Origin: Lysinibacillus sp. SGAir0095
GTDB lineage: Bacteria > Bacillota > Bacilli > Bacillales_A > Planococcaceae
Direction: 5' to 3'
Length of the DNA stretch: 64,000 bases
Assembly: GCF_005491425.1 (NCBI RefSeq)
Contig: NZ_CP028083.1
Span: forward strand, 1,202,001 to 1,266,000
A program made the position numbers and the translations under genes. A model generated the notes under the pieces. It was not told the origin of the DNA. It saw nothing but the letters and a program-made list of their open reading frames with translations, and did not search any database. Shown here piece after piece: positions 55,185-64,000 of the stretch (position 1 is the stretch's first letter; each line of letters begins with the position of its first letter).

Positions 55185-55733
55185 ATGGAACAATTCCATG
55201 CAACTACCATATTTGCTATTCATCACAAAGGAAAGTGTGCGATGGCAGGTGATGGGCAAGTTACATTAGGAAATTCAGTTGTCATGAAACATACCGCTAG
55301 AAAGGTCAGACGTCTATTCAATGGTAAAGTATTAGCTGGATTTGCAGGTTCAGTAGCTGACGCATTCACGTTATTTGAAATGTTTGAATCGAAGCTAAAT
55401 GAATATGGTGGGAATTTACAACGAGCAGCAGTAGAGGTAGCAAAACAGTGGCGCGGAGATAAAATGCTTCGCCAGCTAGAAGCACTTCTCTTAGTGATGG
55501 ATCAGTCAACTTTATTGCTGGTATCTGGTACTGGAGAAGTAATTGAACCGGATGATGGCATATTAGCGATTGGTTCGGGCGGCAATTATGCGTTATCTGC
55601 AGGGCGAGCGTTAAAACAATACTCTGGAGATCACCTTACAGCTAGTGAAATAGCAAAAGCTGCTCTTACAATAGCTGCTGATATTTGTGTTTATACAAAC
55701 CATAATATTGTAGTGGAGGCGCTAGAAGAATGA
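55185..55733 (+). CDS. hslV: ATP-dependent protease peptidase subunit HslV (ClpQ)
   Basis: Proteolytic dodecamer of the HslUV (ClpYQ) protease. ATG at 55185, 7 bases after GGAGG, gives [17 protein letters not shown] and 182 residues. Strong blocks: [46 protein letters not shown]. The N-terminal MEQFHA precedes the conserved Thr-Thr of classical HslV; B. subtilis ClpQ has Ser at position 2, absent here. Coupled to hslU by ATGA. Confidence 0.95.
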   Translation: MEQFHATTIFAIHHKGKCAMAGDGQVTLGNSVVMKHTARKVRRLFNGKVLAGFAGSVADAFTLFEMFESKLNEYGGNLQRAAVEVAKQWRGDKMLRQLEALLLVMDQSTLLLVSGTGEVIEPDDGILAIGSGGNYALSAGRALKQYSGDHLTASEIAKAALTIAADICVYTNHNIVVEALEE

Positions 55734-57127
55734 CAAAACAAAATTTAACGCCAAGACAAATTACAGAACAGTTAAATCGTCATATAGTTGGGCAAAATAA
55801 TGCGAAGAGAGCTGTAGCAATTGCACTTCGTAATAGATATCGCCGCTCCCTTTTAAGTGAAGAATTGCAAAATGAAATTATTCCTAAAAACATTTTAATG
55901 ATTGGTCCAACAGGTGTTGGTAAAACAGAAATAGCGCGACGTATTGCTAAACTAACAAATGCACCTTTCATTAAAGTGGAGGCGACTAAGTTTACAGAAG
56001 TAGGTTATGTAGGTCGAGATGTTGAATCGATGGTACGTGATTTAGTTGAAAGCTCGAAAAGATTGGTTACAGACGAGATGACAGAGGCTGTAAAAGATGT
56101 TGCAGAGCAAAATGCGAATGAGAAATTAGTAAAGCTACTTGTTCCATCAAAAGTTAAATCAAAGATGGCTCAAAACCCGTTAGAGATGCTTTTTGGGCAA
56201 AAGAATGATTCAACTGATGAAGATTCAACTTACGAGGAAACTGTAGTTCGTTCTAGACGCACCCAAGTTTCGCAAGATTTGAAAGCGGGTAAACTTGAAG
56301 AAGAATGGGTTACTGTAGAGGTAACTGAACAAAATACGTCAATTTTCGATATGATGCCTGGTATGGGAATGGACATGGGGGCATCAGGAATGCAAGATAT
56401 GCTCTCTAGTCTTATGCCGAAGAAAATGAAAAAGCGTAAGTTGAAAGTAAAAGATGCACGTCGCGTTCTTATCATCGAAGAGGCTAATAAGTTAATCGAT
56501 TCTGATGAAGTAGCTGCCGAAGCAATTCGTCGCGCAGAGCAATCGGGGATTATCTTTATTGACGAAATTGATAAAATCGCTAGTCGAGGAGGCGCCTCTT
56601 CCGCAGACGTGTCACGTGAGGGTGTACAACGGGATATTTTACCTATTGTAGAAGGATCAACTGTTACGACGAAATATGGTCCAGTCAAAACAGATTTTAT
56701 GCTCTTTATTGCTGCAGGTGCCTTCCACATGTCCAAACCAAGTGATCTAATTCCTGAATTGCAAGGGCGATTCCCGATTCGTGTAGAATTAGATAAGCTA
56801 ACGAAAGAGGACTTTATTCGAATTCTGAAAGAGCCAGATCAATCATTAATTTTGCAGTATAAAGCATTGTTAGAAACAGAAGGTGTAACGATTGAGTTTA
56901 CAGATGATGCAATAGACAGAATCGCAGAGATTGCAACAGAGGTAAATCAAGAAACCGATAATATTGGTGCAAGAAGACTGCATACAATTTTAGAACGACT
57001 TTTAGAGGAATTATCATTTGAAGCATCTGAAATTTCACCTGCACACATCGATATTACACCTGCATATGTCGACAAAAAACTCGAAAAAATTTCAAAAAAC
57101 AAAGATTTGTCACAATTTATCTTATAA
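55730..57127 (+). CDS. hslU: ATP-dependent protease ATPase subunit HslU (ClpY)
   Basis: AAA+ unfoldase feeding HslV. The 465 residues have [31 protein letters not shown], Walker [14 protein letters not shown] near 64, an I domain (about 110-240, Met-rich), Walker [12 protein letters not shown], and sensor motifs in the C-terminal half ([17 protein letters not shown]). Confidence 0.97.
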   Translation: MTKQNLTPRQITEQLNRHIVGQNNAKRAVAIALRNRYRRSLLSEELQNEIIPKNILMIGPTGVGKTEIARRIAKLTNAPFIKVEATKFTEVGYVGRDVESMVRDLVESSKRLVTDEMTEAVKDVAEQNANEKLVKLLVPSKVKSKMAQNPLEMLFGQKNDSTDEDSTYEETVVRSRRTQVSQDLKAGKLEEEWVTVEVTEQNTSIFDMMPGMGMDMGASGMQDMLSSLMPKKMKKRKLKVKDARRVLIIEEANKLIDSDEVAAEAIRRAEQSGIIFIDEIDKIASRGGASSADVSREGVQRDILPIVEGSTVTTKYGPVKTDFMLFIAAGAFHMSKPSDLIPELQGRFPIRVELDKLTKEDFIRILKEPDQSLILQYKALLETEGVTIEFTDDAIDRIAEIATEVNQETDNIGARRLHTILERLLEELSFEASEISPAHIDITPAYVDKKLEKISKNKDLSQFIL

Positions 57128-57216
57128 ATCGCGATTATTTAGTTACAATAAATTGTAGAAACCTTTAGAATATTAAGTGAATTAACATAAGCACCCCTTA
57201 GGAGGAAATTTTTAAA

Positions 57217-57996
57217 ATGAATTTATTAGCAAAAACTCGTAAGATTAACTCGATGCTTCAAGCATCAGCTGGTAAACCAGTTAACTTTAAAGAAATGGCA
57301 GACACGCTTGGTGATATTATAGATAGCAATGTATTTATCGTAAGTCGTAAAGGAAAGTTACTGGGTATTTCAATACATCAACAAATTGAAAATGCTCGTA
57401 TTCAAAAAATGGTAGAAGAGCGTCAGTTCCCAGAAGACTACGCACAGCACCTTTTCGATATTTCTGAAACATCACCAAATATTGATATCAACAGTGAGCA
57501 TACAATTTTCCCTACAGAAAATCGTGATCTTTTTAAAAATGGTTTAACGACAATTGTTCCTATCATCGGTGGAGGGGAACGTTTAGGTACATTAATCTTG
57601 GGGCGTATATCTGCAAGCTTTGAAGATGACGATTTAATCTTGGCTGAATATGGTGCAACTGTAGTTGGTATGGAAATTTTACGTGAAAAATCAGAAGAAA
57701 TCGAAGAAGAAGCACGCAGTAAAGCGGTGGTACAAATGGCCATTAATTCATTATCTTATAGTGAATTAGAAGCTATTGAGCATATCTTTGAAGAGCTTGA
57801 TGGTAATGAAGGATTATTAGTTGCTTCTAAAATTGCAGACCGTGTAGGAATTACTCGTTCAGTAATCGTAAACGCTTTACGTAAATTAGAATCTGCTGGT
57901 GTTATTGAGTCTAGATCTTTAGGTATGAAAGGTACTTATATTAAAGTACTGAATGATAAGTTCTTAACAGCTTTGGCTGAAATAAAGATGAAATAA
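57217..57996 (+). CDS. codY: GTP/branched-chain amino acid-responsive regulator CodY
   Basis: Global repressor of nitrogen, competence and motility genes under nutrient sufficiency. The 259 residues have an N-terminal GAF domain ([22 protein letters not shown] to about 155) for isoleucine binding and a C-terminal winged HTH (about 200-250: [28 protein letters not shown]). TAGGAGG precedes ATG. Its position right before the flagellar operon is conserved; in B. subtilis CodY represses that operon. Confidence 0.97.
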   Translation: MNLLAKTRKINSMLQASAGKPVNFKEMADTLGDIIDSNVFIVSRKGKLLGISIHQQIENARIQKMVEERQFPEDYAQHLFDISETSPNIDINSEHTIFPTENRDLFKNGLTTIVPIIGGGERLGTLILGRISASFEDDDLILAEYGATVVGMEILREKSEEIEEEARSKAVVQMAINSLSYSELEAIEHIFEELDGNEGLLVASKIADRVGITRSVIVNALRKLESAGVIESRSLGMKGTYIKVLNDKFLTALAEIKMK

Positions 57997-58011
57997 TCTT
58001 GAAACAAACAT

Positions 58012-58051
58012 AAAGGTTCTGTCACATAGAATGGCGGAACCTTATTTTTTT
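58012..58051 (+). terminator. Terminator of the xerC-hslVU-codY operon
   Basis: AAGGTTC (58013-58019) and GAACCTT (58037-58043) close a stem with a partly paired interior, followed by ATTTTTTT. Confidence 0.85.
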
Positions 58052-58261
58052 GTCTAAAATAATATACATAATTTACTGGGTGCAATTTACTAGGTGATAA
58101 TAGATAATAGATTTACATTTATTTTTTTTTGCTTTACACTGTCGAAATAATGGAAAATGTGGAGAATTATGAAACGAAATGCGTGTAAATTAGTTAAAAA
58201 TGGTCCCTATTGACTATTAAAAAACGACAAATGCCAATAGACACTAAGTAGTATTTTAATT

Positions 58262-58291
58262 TAAAATTAAGTTATCGAATTGAAATATAAT
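58262..58291 (+). promoter_or_regulatory. Candidate flagellar operon promoter(s)
   Basis: A perfect TATAAT (58286-58291) lies 33 bases before flgB, with a poor -35. Overlapping it, TAAA (58262-58265) is 15 bases from TGAAATAT (58281-58288), the SigD spacing but only half matching GCCGATAT. Either reading is weak. Confidence 0.3.
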
Positions 58292-58324
58292 GTAATATAA
58301 AAATAGATTTTGGGGTGGAAAAGC

Positions 58325-58717
58325 TTGAATTTGTTCGGCGGAACGATTAGTAGCCTAGAAAATGGGCTGAATTATGCTTCATTAAAAAATAAAACGATTG
58401 CTCAAAACATAGCGAATGTAGATACTCCTAATTATAAGGCGAAAAATGTCAGTTTTGAAAAAATGTTGTCAGATGCAAAAAATACGACAATTTCTGCAAA
58501 GCGAACTGATGCTAGACATTATGACTTTCAAATTCAACAATCAACACCAGGAGTTTATAGCTATGAAAACTTTAACTATCGCAGTAATGGTAACGGTGTT
58601 GATATGGATGCTGAACAAGCAAGTCTAGCAGAAAATACAATCTACTATAATGCCCTAATAGAACGTATCTCTAGTAAGTTCAATTCGCTTAATACAGTTA
58701 TTAAAGGAGGTAGATAG
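58325..58717 (+). CDS. flgB: Flagellar basal-body rod protein FlgB
   Basis: Proximal rod subunit. TTG at 58325, 7 bases after GGGGTGG, gives MNLFGGTISSLENGLNYASL and 130 residues. Rod-family motif IAQNIANVDTPNYKAKNVSF and C-terminal NTIYYNALIERISSKFNSLNTVIKGGR are present. First gene of the fla operon in this window. Confidence 0.95.
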   Translation: MNLFGGTISSLENGLNYASLKNKTIAQNIANVDTPNYKAKNVSFEKMLSDAKNTTISAKRTDARHYDFQIQQSTPGVYSYENFNYRSNGNGVDMDAEQASLAENTIYYNALIERISSKFNSLNTVIKGGR

Positions 58718-58719
58718 GT

Positions 58720-59175
58720 ATGTCGATATTTACAAGCATGAATACAACTGCCTCCGCGTTAACAGCGCAACGCTTGCGAATGGATGTCATTTCGTCAAAT
58801 ATTGCAAATGTTGACACAACAAGAGCTAAACAAGTAAACGGTGAATGGGAACCTTACCGTAGGAAATCTGTAACATTAACAGAAGACAATGGTCAATTCT
58901 CAAGTTTCTTAAACCAAGCCCTGGGGAAAAAGGAAAATTCAGGAAATGGCGTTAAAGTCACAAAAGTCAGTGATGATACACAGACGCCATTTAAATTAGT
59001 GTATAACCCGACTCATCCTGATGCGAACGAAGATGGTTACGTAGAAATGCCAAATGTGGATCTATTAACTGAGATGGTAGATTTAGTTTCTGCAACTCGA
59101 TCTTATGAAGCAAATGTAACGGTATTTAACGCTAGTAAATCGATGTTAACGAAGGCACTAGAAATTGGTAAATAA
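58720..59175 (+). CDS. flgC: Flagellar basal-body rod protein FlgC
   Basis: Proximal rod subunit. The 151 residues contain LRMDVISSNIANVDTTRA near the N-terminus, the VYNPTHPDANEDGYVEMPNVD loop, and the C-terminal DLVSATRSYEANVTVFNASKSM helix. AAAGGAGG at the end of flgB serves as its ribosome site. Confidence 0.97.
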   Translation: MSIFTSMNTTASALTAQRLRMDVISSNIANVDTTRAKQVNGEWEPYRRKSVTLTEDNGQFSSFLNQALGKKENSGNGVKVTKVSDDTQTPFKLVYNPTHPDANEDGYVEMPNVDLLTEMVDLVSATRSYEANVTVFNASKSMLTKALEIGK

Positions 59176-59199
59176 TATATGTGGAAGGGATGAGTCAAT

Positions 59200-59514
59200 T
59201 TGGCAATAAATCCAGTATCATTATCTGTTGCAAATTCTCAAATTATAGATGAAACAAATAAATTAAAGGCGAATTCAACGCCCTTTGAGGCGCAGCAATC
59301 TTTTGCTAATACATTAAAAGATGCTATTGCTTCTGTGAATAATCAACAAATTCAATCAGATGCAATGACACAAAAGCTAATCAATGGTGAAGATGTTGAT
59401 TTACATGAAGTCATGATCACCGCTCAAAAAGCGAGTGTAACTTTAAATGCAACAATGGAAGTTCGCAATAAAGCAATTGAGGCTTACCAAGAAATTATGC
59501 GAATGAGTATTTAA
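59200..59514 (+). CDS. fliE: Flagellar hook-basal body protein FliE
   Basis: Joins the MS ring to the rod. The 104 residues end with DLHEVMITAQKASVTLNATMEVRNKAIEAYQEIMRMSI, the family signature. It starts at TTG 59200 after GAAGGGATGAG. Confidence 0.94.
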   Translation: MAINPVSLSVANSQIIDETNKLKANSTPFEAQQSFANTLKDAIASVNNQQIQSDAMTQKLINGEDVDLHEVMITAQKASVTLNATMEVRNKAIEAYQEIMRMSI

Positions 59515-59622
59515 CTTCATTTAGCAGCTCTTTATCTGCACTGTTGACTTACGTAAGGTGAATTATTTATATACGCCAATGTAAGGAGGAAAAGTGTATT
59601 CATAAAAATCGGGGGATAGCTA

Positions 59623-61215
59623 ATGAATGAACGTTTTACAAAAGTAAAAAGCGACTCGACACAATTCTGGAAGAGTCGAACGAAAAATCAAAAAGTTGCA
59701 ATTGTTGGGACATTGATAGGTGTAATTGCACTTGCAACTATACTTACATACTTTTCAACAAGAACGAACATGGTACCACTATTTACGGAATTATCTGCTA
59801 CAGAGGCAGGAGAAATCGCAGAGGTTTTAACTGCACAAGGCGTTAAATACGAAATCGCTCCTGGCGGGACGAATATTTTAGTGCCAGAAGAGCAAGTAGA
59901 CTCATTAACGGTTTCATTGGCGGCACAGGGATATCCTGAATCCGGTGAGATTAACAATTCCTTCTTCACATCAAATGCTGGATTTGGAATGACTGATAAT
60001 GAATTTAATGTAATCAAGCTAGCTGCAACTCAAACTGAACTAGCAAACCTGATTAAAAAGATTGATGGCGTTAAAAATGCCAACGTAATGATTAATATGC
60101 CTGAAGAGGGTGTGTTTGTAAATGATACAGGACAAGAGGCAAGTGCATCGATTGTGCTTGATACTGAGCCTGGACATCAATTTTCAAACGAACAAATAGC
60201 TACTTTATACAATTTAGTCTCTAAAAGTATTCCTAACCTAAGTACTGAAAACATTGTCATCACGAACCAATACTCTGAGTATTTCGACTTAGCATCAGCT
60301 TCTTCGGGATCCAATTCAGTCGACACAGTGGATGGTCAAATGCAAGTCAAGAAAACAATTGAGCGTGATTTGCAAAGACAAGTGCAACAAATGCTAGGCA
60401 CTCTTATGGGAAATGATAAGGTTGTTGTTTCGGTGACAACAGATATTGATTTCAAGCAAGAAAACCGTCAAGAGAATTTAGTTGTTCCTGTAGATGAGGA
60501 AAATATGGAAGGTATCGAAATCAGTGCCCAGCGTATTACTGAATCGTATTCTGGCGTAGATGCTGCATCTGGTACGCCCGAGGCAGGAGCGGGTACAGAT
60601 AACTTTGTGGACTATAGTTCAGTTACTAGTGGTGATGGGGACTATGAAAAAGTAGAAGAGACGATAAACAAAGATGTCAATCGTATAACGAAAGACATTC
60701 AAGAAAGTCCATACAAAGTACGCGATATCGGAATTCAAGTGATGGTGGAGCCACCGGAACCAGATAATGCTGCCTCCCTATCTGAGGATGTAAGAACTGA
60801 TATCGAACAAATTCTTTCGACTATTGTGCGCACGTCTATAGACAAAGAAGCGGCAGGCGACCTTACAAACGAGCAAATCAGTGACAAAGTTGTTGTTTCA
60901 GTGCAACCATTCTACGGTAATGATGGAGCAACTGCTGAGGAAACACCAATCATACCATGGTGGATTTGGGTAATTGGTGGAATTTTAGTTGCTGTAATTT
61001 TATTATTGGTATTCTTCATTGTGCGTTCTAGAAAACGAAAAGAAGCTGAAGAAGCATATTCAATCATTGAGGAACAAGAAGAGTTAATCGTAAGTGATAT
61101 TAATGAAGAAAAAGAAACTGAAGGAACAATCCGTCGTAAACAATTAGAAAAAATGGCGAAGGAAAAACCAGAAGACTTTGCAAAACTCTTACGAAGCTGG
61201 ATTACCGAAGATTAA
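59623..61215 (+). CDS. fliF: Flagellar MS-ring protein FliF
   Basis: Forms the membrane ring of the basal body. The 530 residues have a first transmembrane helix (about 25-45), two periplasmic/extracellular ring-building (YscJ-like) domains to about 230, an MS-ring collar region, a second transmembrane helix near 448-470 (WWIWVIGGILVAVILLLVFFI), and a cytoplasmic tail that binds FliG. GGGGGAT precedes ATG. Confidence 0.96.
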   Translation: MNERFTKVKSDSTQFWKSRTKNQKVAIVGTLIGVIALATILTYFSTRTNMVPLFTELSATEAGEIAEVLTAQGVKYEIAPGGTNILVPEEQVDSLTVSLAAQGYPESGEINNSFFTSNAGFGMTDNEFNVIKLAATQTELANLIKKIDGVKNANVMINMPEEGVFVNDTGQEASASIVLDTEPGHQFSNEQIATLYNLVSKSIPNLSTENIVITNQYSEYFDLASASSGSNSVDTVDGQMQVKKTIERDLQRQVQQMLGTLMGNDKVVVSVTTDIDFKQENRQENLVVPVDEENMEGIEISAQRITESYSGVDAASGTPEAGAGTDNFVDYSSVTSGDGDYEKVEETINKDVNRITKDIQESPYKVRDIGIQVMVEPPEPDNAASLSEDVRTDIEQILSTIVRTSIDKEAAGDLTNEQISDKVVVSVQPFYGNDGATAEETPIIPWWIWVIGGILVAVILLLVFFIVRSRKRKEAEEAYSIIEEQEELIVSDINEEKETEGTIRRKQLEKMAKEKPEDFAKLLRSWITED

Positions 61216-61230
61216 TGGGGGTGTTCGAAC

Positions 61231-62244
61231 ATGTCCAAAAAAGAAAAAGAACTAACAGGAAAGCAAAAAGCAGCTTTATTGTTAATTTCTTTAGGGCCAG
61301 AAGTTTCTGCTTCTGTATATAAGCATTTAAATGAAGAGGAAATCGAACGTCTTACGTTGGAAATCTCAAGTGTCAAAAAGGTTGAACCAGGTATTAAGGA
61401 AGATATCATTGAAGAATTCCATCATATCGCTCTAGCACAGGATTATATATCACAGGGTGGAATTGGATACGCGAAAACGGTATTGGAAAAAGCGTTAGGA
61501 CAAGATCAAGCACAGGCAATTATTAATCGCTTAACTTCATCTCTGCAAGTACGCCCATTCGACTTTGCTAGAAAAGCCGACCCTGGTCAAATTTTTAACT
61601 TTATACAAAATGAACATCCTCAAACAATAGCATTAATTTTATCTTACTTAGATCCTGGACAAGCTGGCGTCATTTTGTCGTCATTACCTCAAGAAGTTCA
61701 GGCTGATATAGCAAAACGTATTGCTGTGATGGACTCTACATCACCTGAGGTAATTAGTGAAATAGAATCCATTCTTGAACGTAAATTATCATCCACGGTT
61801 ACACAGGATTACACAGAAACTGGTGGAGTGGATGCAGTTGTGGATGTATTAAATGGAGTAGATCGCCAAACAGAAAAAACAATTCTCGATGCTCTTGAGA
61901 TACAAGATCCAGAGCTGGCTGAAGAAATTAAAAAGAGAATGTTCGTATTCGAAGATATTGTTACATTGGATAATCGCTCAATCCAGCGAGTTATACGTGA
62001 CTGTGAAAACGAAGACTTACTATTGTCAATGAAAGTTAGCAGCGAGGAAGTAAAAGATATTTTATTCCGAAATATGTCTCAACGTATGGCTGACACATTT
62101 AAAGAAGAAATGGAAATCATGGGTCCTGTTCGTCTTCGTGATGTAGAAGAGGCCCAATCAAGAATTGTGGGTGTAATTCGACGTCTAGAGGATGCTGGAG
62201 AAATCATTATAGCTCGTGGTGGAGGAGATGACGTCATTGTCTAG
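61231..62244 (+). CDS. fliG: Flagellar motor switch protein FliG
   Basis: C-ring protein that generates torque with the stators. The 337 residues show KQKAALLLISLGPEVSASVYKHL, the middle-domain NEHPQTIALILSYLDPGQAGVILSSLP (EHPQ motif), and the C-terminal torque helix MFVFEDIVTLDNRSIQRVIRD with alternating charges. GGGGGTG precedes ATG. Confidence 0.97.
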   Translation: MSKKEKELTGKQKAALLLISLGPEVSASVYKHLNEEEIERLTLEISSVKKVEPGIKEDIIEEFHHIALAQDYISQGGIGYAKTVLEKALGQDQAQAIINRLTSSLQVRPFDFARKADPGQIFNFIQNEHPQTIALILSYLDPGQAGVILSSLPQEVQADIAKRIAVMDSTSPEVISEIESILERKLSSTVTQDYTETGGVDAVVDVLNGVDRQTEKTILDALEIQDPELAEEIKKRMFVFEDIVTLDNRSIQRVIRDCENEDLLLSMKVSSEEVKDILFRNMSQRMADTFKEEMEIMGPVRLRDVEEAQSRIVGVIRRLEDAGEIIIARGGGDDVIV

Positions 62245-63019
62245 AATCATCCGCTCTAATTTTACAGCACCTCAACAACAAGAACAGGTAAAAATACAGG
62301 TTCGCAACTTGTTTAAAGTTGATTTTGATGGTGAAGAAAATCCACAGGAATCGACCTTAACAATGGACCAAATCTATGCTGAAAGAGACCAGATCTTGTC
62401 TAATGCGGCATTAGAGATTGAATCTCAAAAACGAGAGCTTGAACGGTTTCGTCAAGAACAATTAGAATTTCTGGAGCAGCTCAAAAGAATGTGGGAAGAA
62501 GAAAAACTTGTCTTAGAGCAAAATGCTTACGATCAAGGTTTTCAACAAGGCTATGAAGAAGGTATGAAAAAAGCCCATGTGGATATGCAGGAATCATACT
62601 CTCTTGCTAATAGAGTCATTGAGGATTCCCGTTTAATGGCACAAAGTTATATAGAGGAACAAGAACAGGTAATTTTGGAACTTGCCATAATGGCTTCTGA
62701 ACGAATCATTGGTACATCTTTAGATAGAGATGATGAAGTTTTCTTATCCATCGTTAAAAGAGGTGTGAAAGAAGCAAGAGAAATGAAAGAAGTCAAAATC
62801 TATGTATCACCTACTTACCATCAACTAATATCACAGCATCGTAGTGAGCTGGTTGAAATGTTCCCAACAGATGTTCCATTACTTGTTTTTGTTGATGAAG
62901 AACTGAACCAAACTGATTGTTATATAGAAACAAACCATGGTCGAATCGTCGTCTCAGTTGACGAACAGTTAAGTGAACTGCGATTAAAGCTCAATGAAAT
63001 TTTAGATAGTAAGGAATGA
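62237..63019 (+). CDS. fliH: Flagellar assembly protein FliH
   Basis: Regulates and docks the FliI ATPase at the export gate. TTG 62237 is favoured by spacing from GGAGGAG; ATG 62228 (MTSLSRIIRSNF) is nearly as likely. About 260 residues: an N-terminal part, a Glu/Gln-rich coiled coil with QGFQQGYEEGMKKA (about 100-115 in GxxxG-style repeats), and a C-terminal domain (IMASERIIGTSL, ETNHGRIVVSVDEQLSEL). The start overlaps fliG. Confidence 0.9.
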   Translation: MSRIIRSNFTAPQQQEQVKIQVRNLFKVDFDGEENPQESTLTMDQIYAERDQILSNAALEIESQKRELERFRQEQLEFLEQLKRMWEEEKLVLEQNAYDQGFQQGYEEGMKKAHVDMQESYSLANRVIEDSRLMAQSYIEEQEQVILELAIMASERIIGTSLDRDDEVFLSIVKRGVKEAREMKEVKIYVSPTYHQLISQHRSELVEMFPTDVPLLVFVDEELNQTDCYIETNHGRIVVSVDEQLSELRLKLNEILDSKE

Positions 63020-63023
63020 TAGG

Positions 63024-64000
63024 ATGAAAGCGGCTCAATTAATAAATACAATTCCAACTATTGAAACGTTCAAGAAATTCGGTAAAGTTAACCGAGTTGT
63101 CGGTTTAATGATTGAGTCACAGGGTCCTGAAAGTTCGATAGGTGATGTATGTAAAATACATGTGCATTCACCGAAAAATGGCCATCAAATAATTTTAGCA
63201 GAAGTGGTAGGATTTAATAATGAATTTGTCGTTCTAATGCCTTATACTTCAATTCGGGAGATCTCGATTGGTTGTCTTGTTGAAGGTACAGGTAAGCCGC
63301 TCGAAGTGAAGGTAGGTCCTGAACTAATCGGAAAAGTGCTAGATTCAATGGGGAACCCCTTTGATGGATCAGCCTTACCTAAAGGATTAATGACTGTTCA
63401 AACAGAGCAGGAACCACCCAATCCATTGAAAAGGCCTCCTATAAAAGACCAATTAGAAGTAGGGGTTAAGGCCATTGATGGAATGCTGACGGTTGGCAAT
63501 GGACAGCGTGTTGGTATTTTCGCGGGATCTGGTGTCGGTAAAAGTACATTGCTCGGGATGATTGCTCGTAATACAAAAGCGGACATAAATGTAATTGCTT
63601 TAATTGGGGAGCGTGGCCGTGAAGTACTGGAATTCATCGAAAGAGATTTGGGTGAAGAAGGATTGAAACGGTCGATTGTAGTAGCAGCGACCGGAGATCA
63701 GCCAGCTTTAATGCGTATAAAAGGGGCCTTCACGGCAACTGCCATTGCAGAGTATTTTAGAGATCGTGGAATGAATGTCATGTTGATGATGGATTCAGTA
63801 ACTCGAGTAGCGATGGCACAGCGTGAAATCGGTCTTGCAACAGGTGAACCACCAGCTCAAAAAGGATATACTCCTTCTGTATTTGCTATATTACCTAAAT
63901 TGCTAGAACGAACAGGTACAAATCAGCATGGTTCAATCACTGCTTTTTACACCGTTTTAGTTGATGGAGATGATATGAACGAGCCTATAGCTGATACTGT
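63024..64000 (+). CDS. fliI: Flagellum-specific ATP synthase FliI, 3' end outside window
   Basis: Export ATPase homologous to the F1 beta subunit. ATG at 63024 lies after AAGGAATGATAGG; the frame stays open to the window end, giving the first 325 residues of about 440. Visible motifs: GRVNRVVGL-like start (KVNRVVGLMIES), Walker A GIFAGSGVGKSTLLGM near 170, ALIGERGREVLEF, LMMDSVTRVAMAQREIGLATGEPP (Walker B) and the following KGYTPSVFAILPKLLERTG. Follows fliH by 4 bases. Confidence 0.96.
   Translation, partial: MKAAQLINTIPTIETFKKFGKVNRVVGLMIESQGPESSIGDVCKIHVHSPKNGHQIILAEVVGFNNEFVVLMPYTSIREISIGCLVEGTGKPLEVKVGPELIGKVLDSMGNPFDGSALPKGLMTVQTEQEPPNPLKRPPIKDQLEVGVKAIDGMLTVGNGQRVGIFAGSGVGKSTLLGMIARNTKADINVIALIGERGREVLEFIERDLGEEGLKRSIVVAATGDQPALMRIKGAFTATAIAEYFRDRGMNVMLMMDSVTRVAMAQREIGLATGEPPAQKGYTPSVFAILPKLLERTGTNQHGSITAFYTVLVDGDDMNEPIADT

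Larger units (their letters stand above)
57997..58324. other. Intergenic region between codY and flgB
   Basis: This 328-bp AT-rich region has the codY terminator and must hold the flagellar operon promoter. A TATAAT at 58286-58291 and a TAAA with correct 15-base spacing to TGAAATAT at 58262-58288 are candidates for SigA and SigD. I could not identify a convincing CodY box. Confidence 0.5.

Noticed and set aside
56230..56736. 168-codon antisense frame inside hslU
   Set aside because: It lies fully opposite a highly conserved gene, and its Ser/Ile-rich composition is typical of antisense readings of such genes.
58050..58310. CodY-binding box upstream of flgB
   Set aside because: I found no match close enough to AATTTTCnGAAAATT, although regulation by CodY is plausible from B. 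subtilis.

Overview
This window is a chromosomal backbone segment of a low-GC Gram-positive, endospore-forming, flagellated member of the Bacillales. The gene order follows the Bacillus subtilis rqcH-yloC-gmk-...-codY-flgB region almost gene for gene. Extra insertions, base composition and protein style suggest Planococcaceae (a Lysinibacillus/Solibacillus-like genus). That placement is an inference from general resemblance. No prophage, insertion sequence, CRISPR array, rRNA or tRNA gene was found.

Layout. 1-2913 (-): the N-terminal 971 residues of a secreted subtilase that continues past the window edge. 3290-4972 (-): ribosome rescue factor RqcH. 5178-19246 (+): a long housekeeping run, yloC, gmk, rpoZ, coaC, priA, def, fmt, rsmB, rlmN, prpC, prkC, rsgA, rpe, thiN and the tiny spore-coat gene spoVM. 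19827-20015 (-): rpmB. 20389-26305: yloU, fakA, sdaAB, sdaAA, recG. 26489-30239: the fatty-acid block fapR-plsX-fabD-fabG-acpP with a clear FapR operator. 30508-42445: rnc-smc-ftsY, an inserted MFS transporter, ylxM-ffh, rpsP-khpA, rimM-trmD, rplS. 42641-48217: signal peptidase, rbgA, a PCYCGC lipoprotein (-), rnhB and the ylqG/ylqH pair (FliK-like and FlhB-C-like). 48382-53809: sucCD, dprA, topA. 54268-57996: xerC-hslV-hslU-codY. 58325 to the end: the start of the flagellar operon flgB-flgC-fliE-fliF-fliG-fliH-fliI, with fliI cut by the window edge.

How the genes work together. The block couples nucleotide and CoA supply (gmk, coaC), translation start and ribosome maturation (def, fmt, rsmB, rlmN, rsgA, rimM, trmD, rbgA, ribosomal proteins), Ser/Thr signalling (PrpC/PrkC), phospholipid and fatty-acid synthesis under FapR, protein targeting (FtsY, Ffh, SPase I), genome maintenance (PriA, RecG, SMC, RNase HII, DprA, TopA, XerC) and nutrient and motility control (CodY next to the fla operon).

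Points that depart from the expected pattern. (1) coaBC is reduced to the CoaC half. (2) remA, ylqD and trmFO are missing from their usual places. (3) A compact palindrome/extended -10/hairpin/terminator cassette between acpP and rnc looks like an unannotated small RNA gene. (4) A nested dyad lies in the rnc leader. (5) Members of a dispersed hairpin repeat occur near khpA and dprA, and a separate 52-bp degenerate tandem repeat follows ftsY. (6) SpoVM has a lengthened lysine-rich tail. (7) Several promoters carry uncharacterised perfect palindromes. I did not find a convincing novel multi-gene system; the best candidate for something undescribed is the 30292-30413 cassette.
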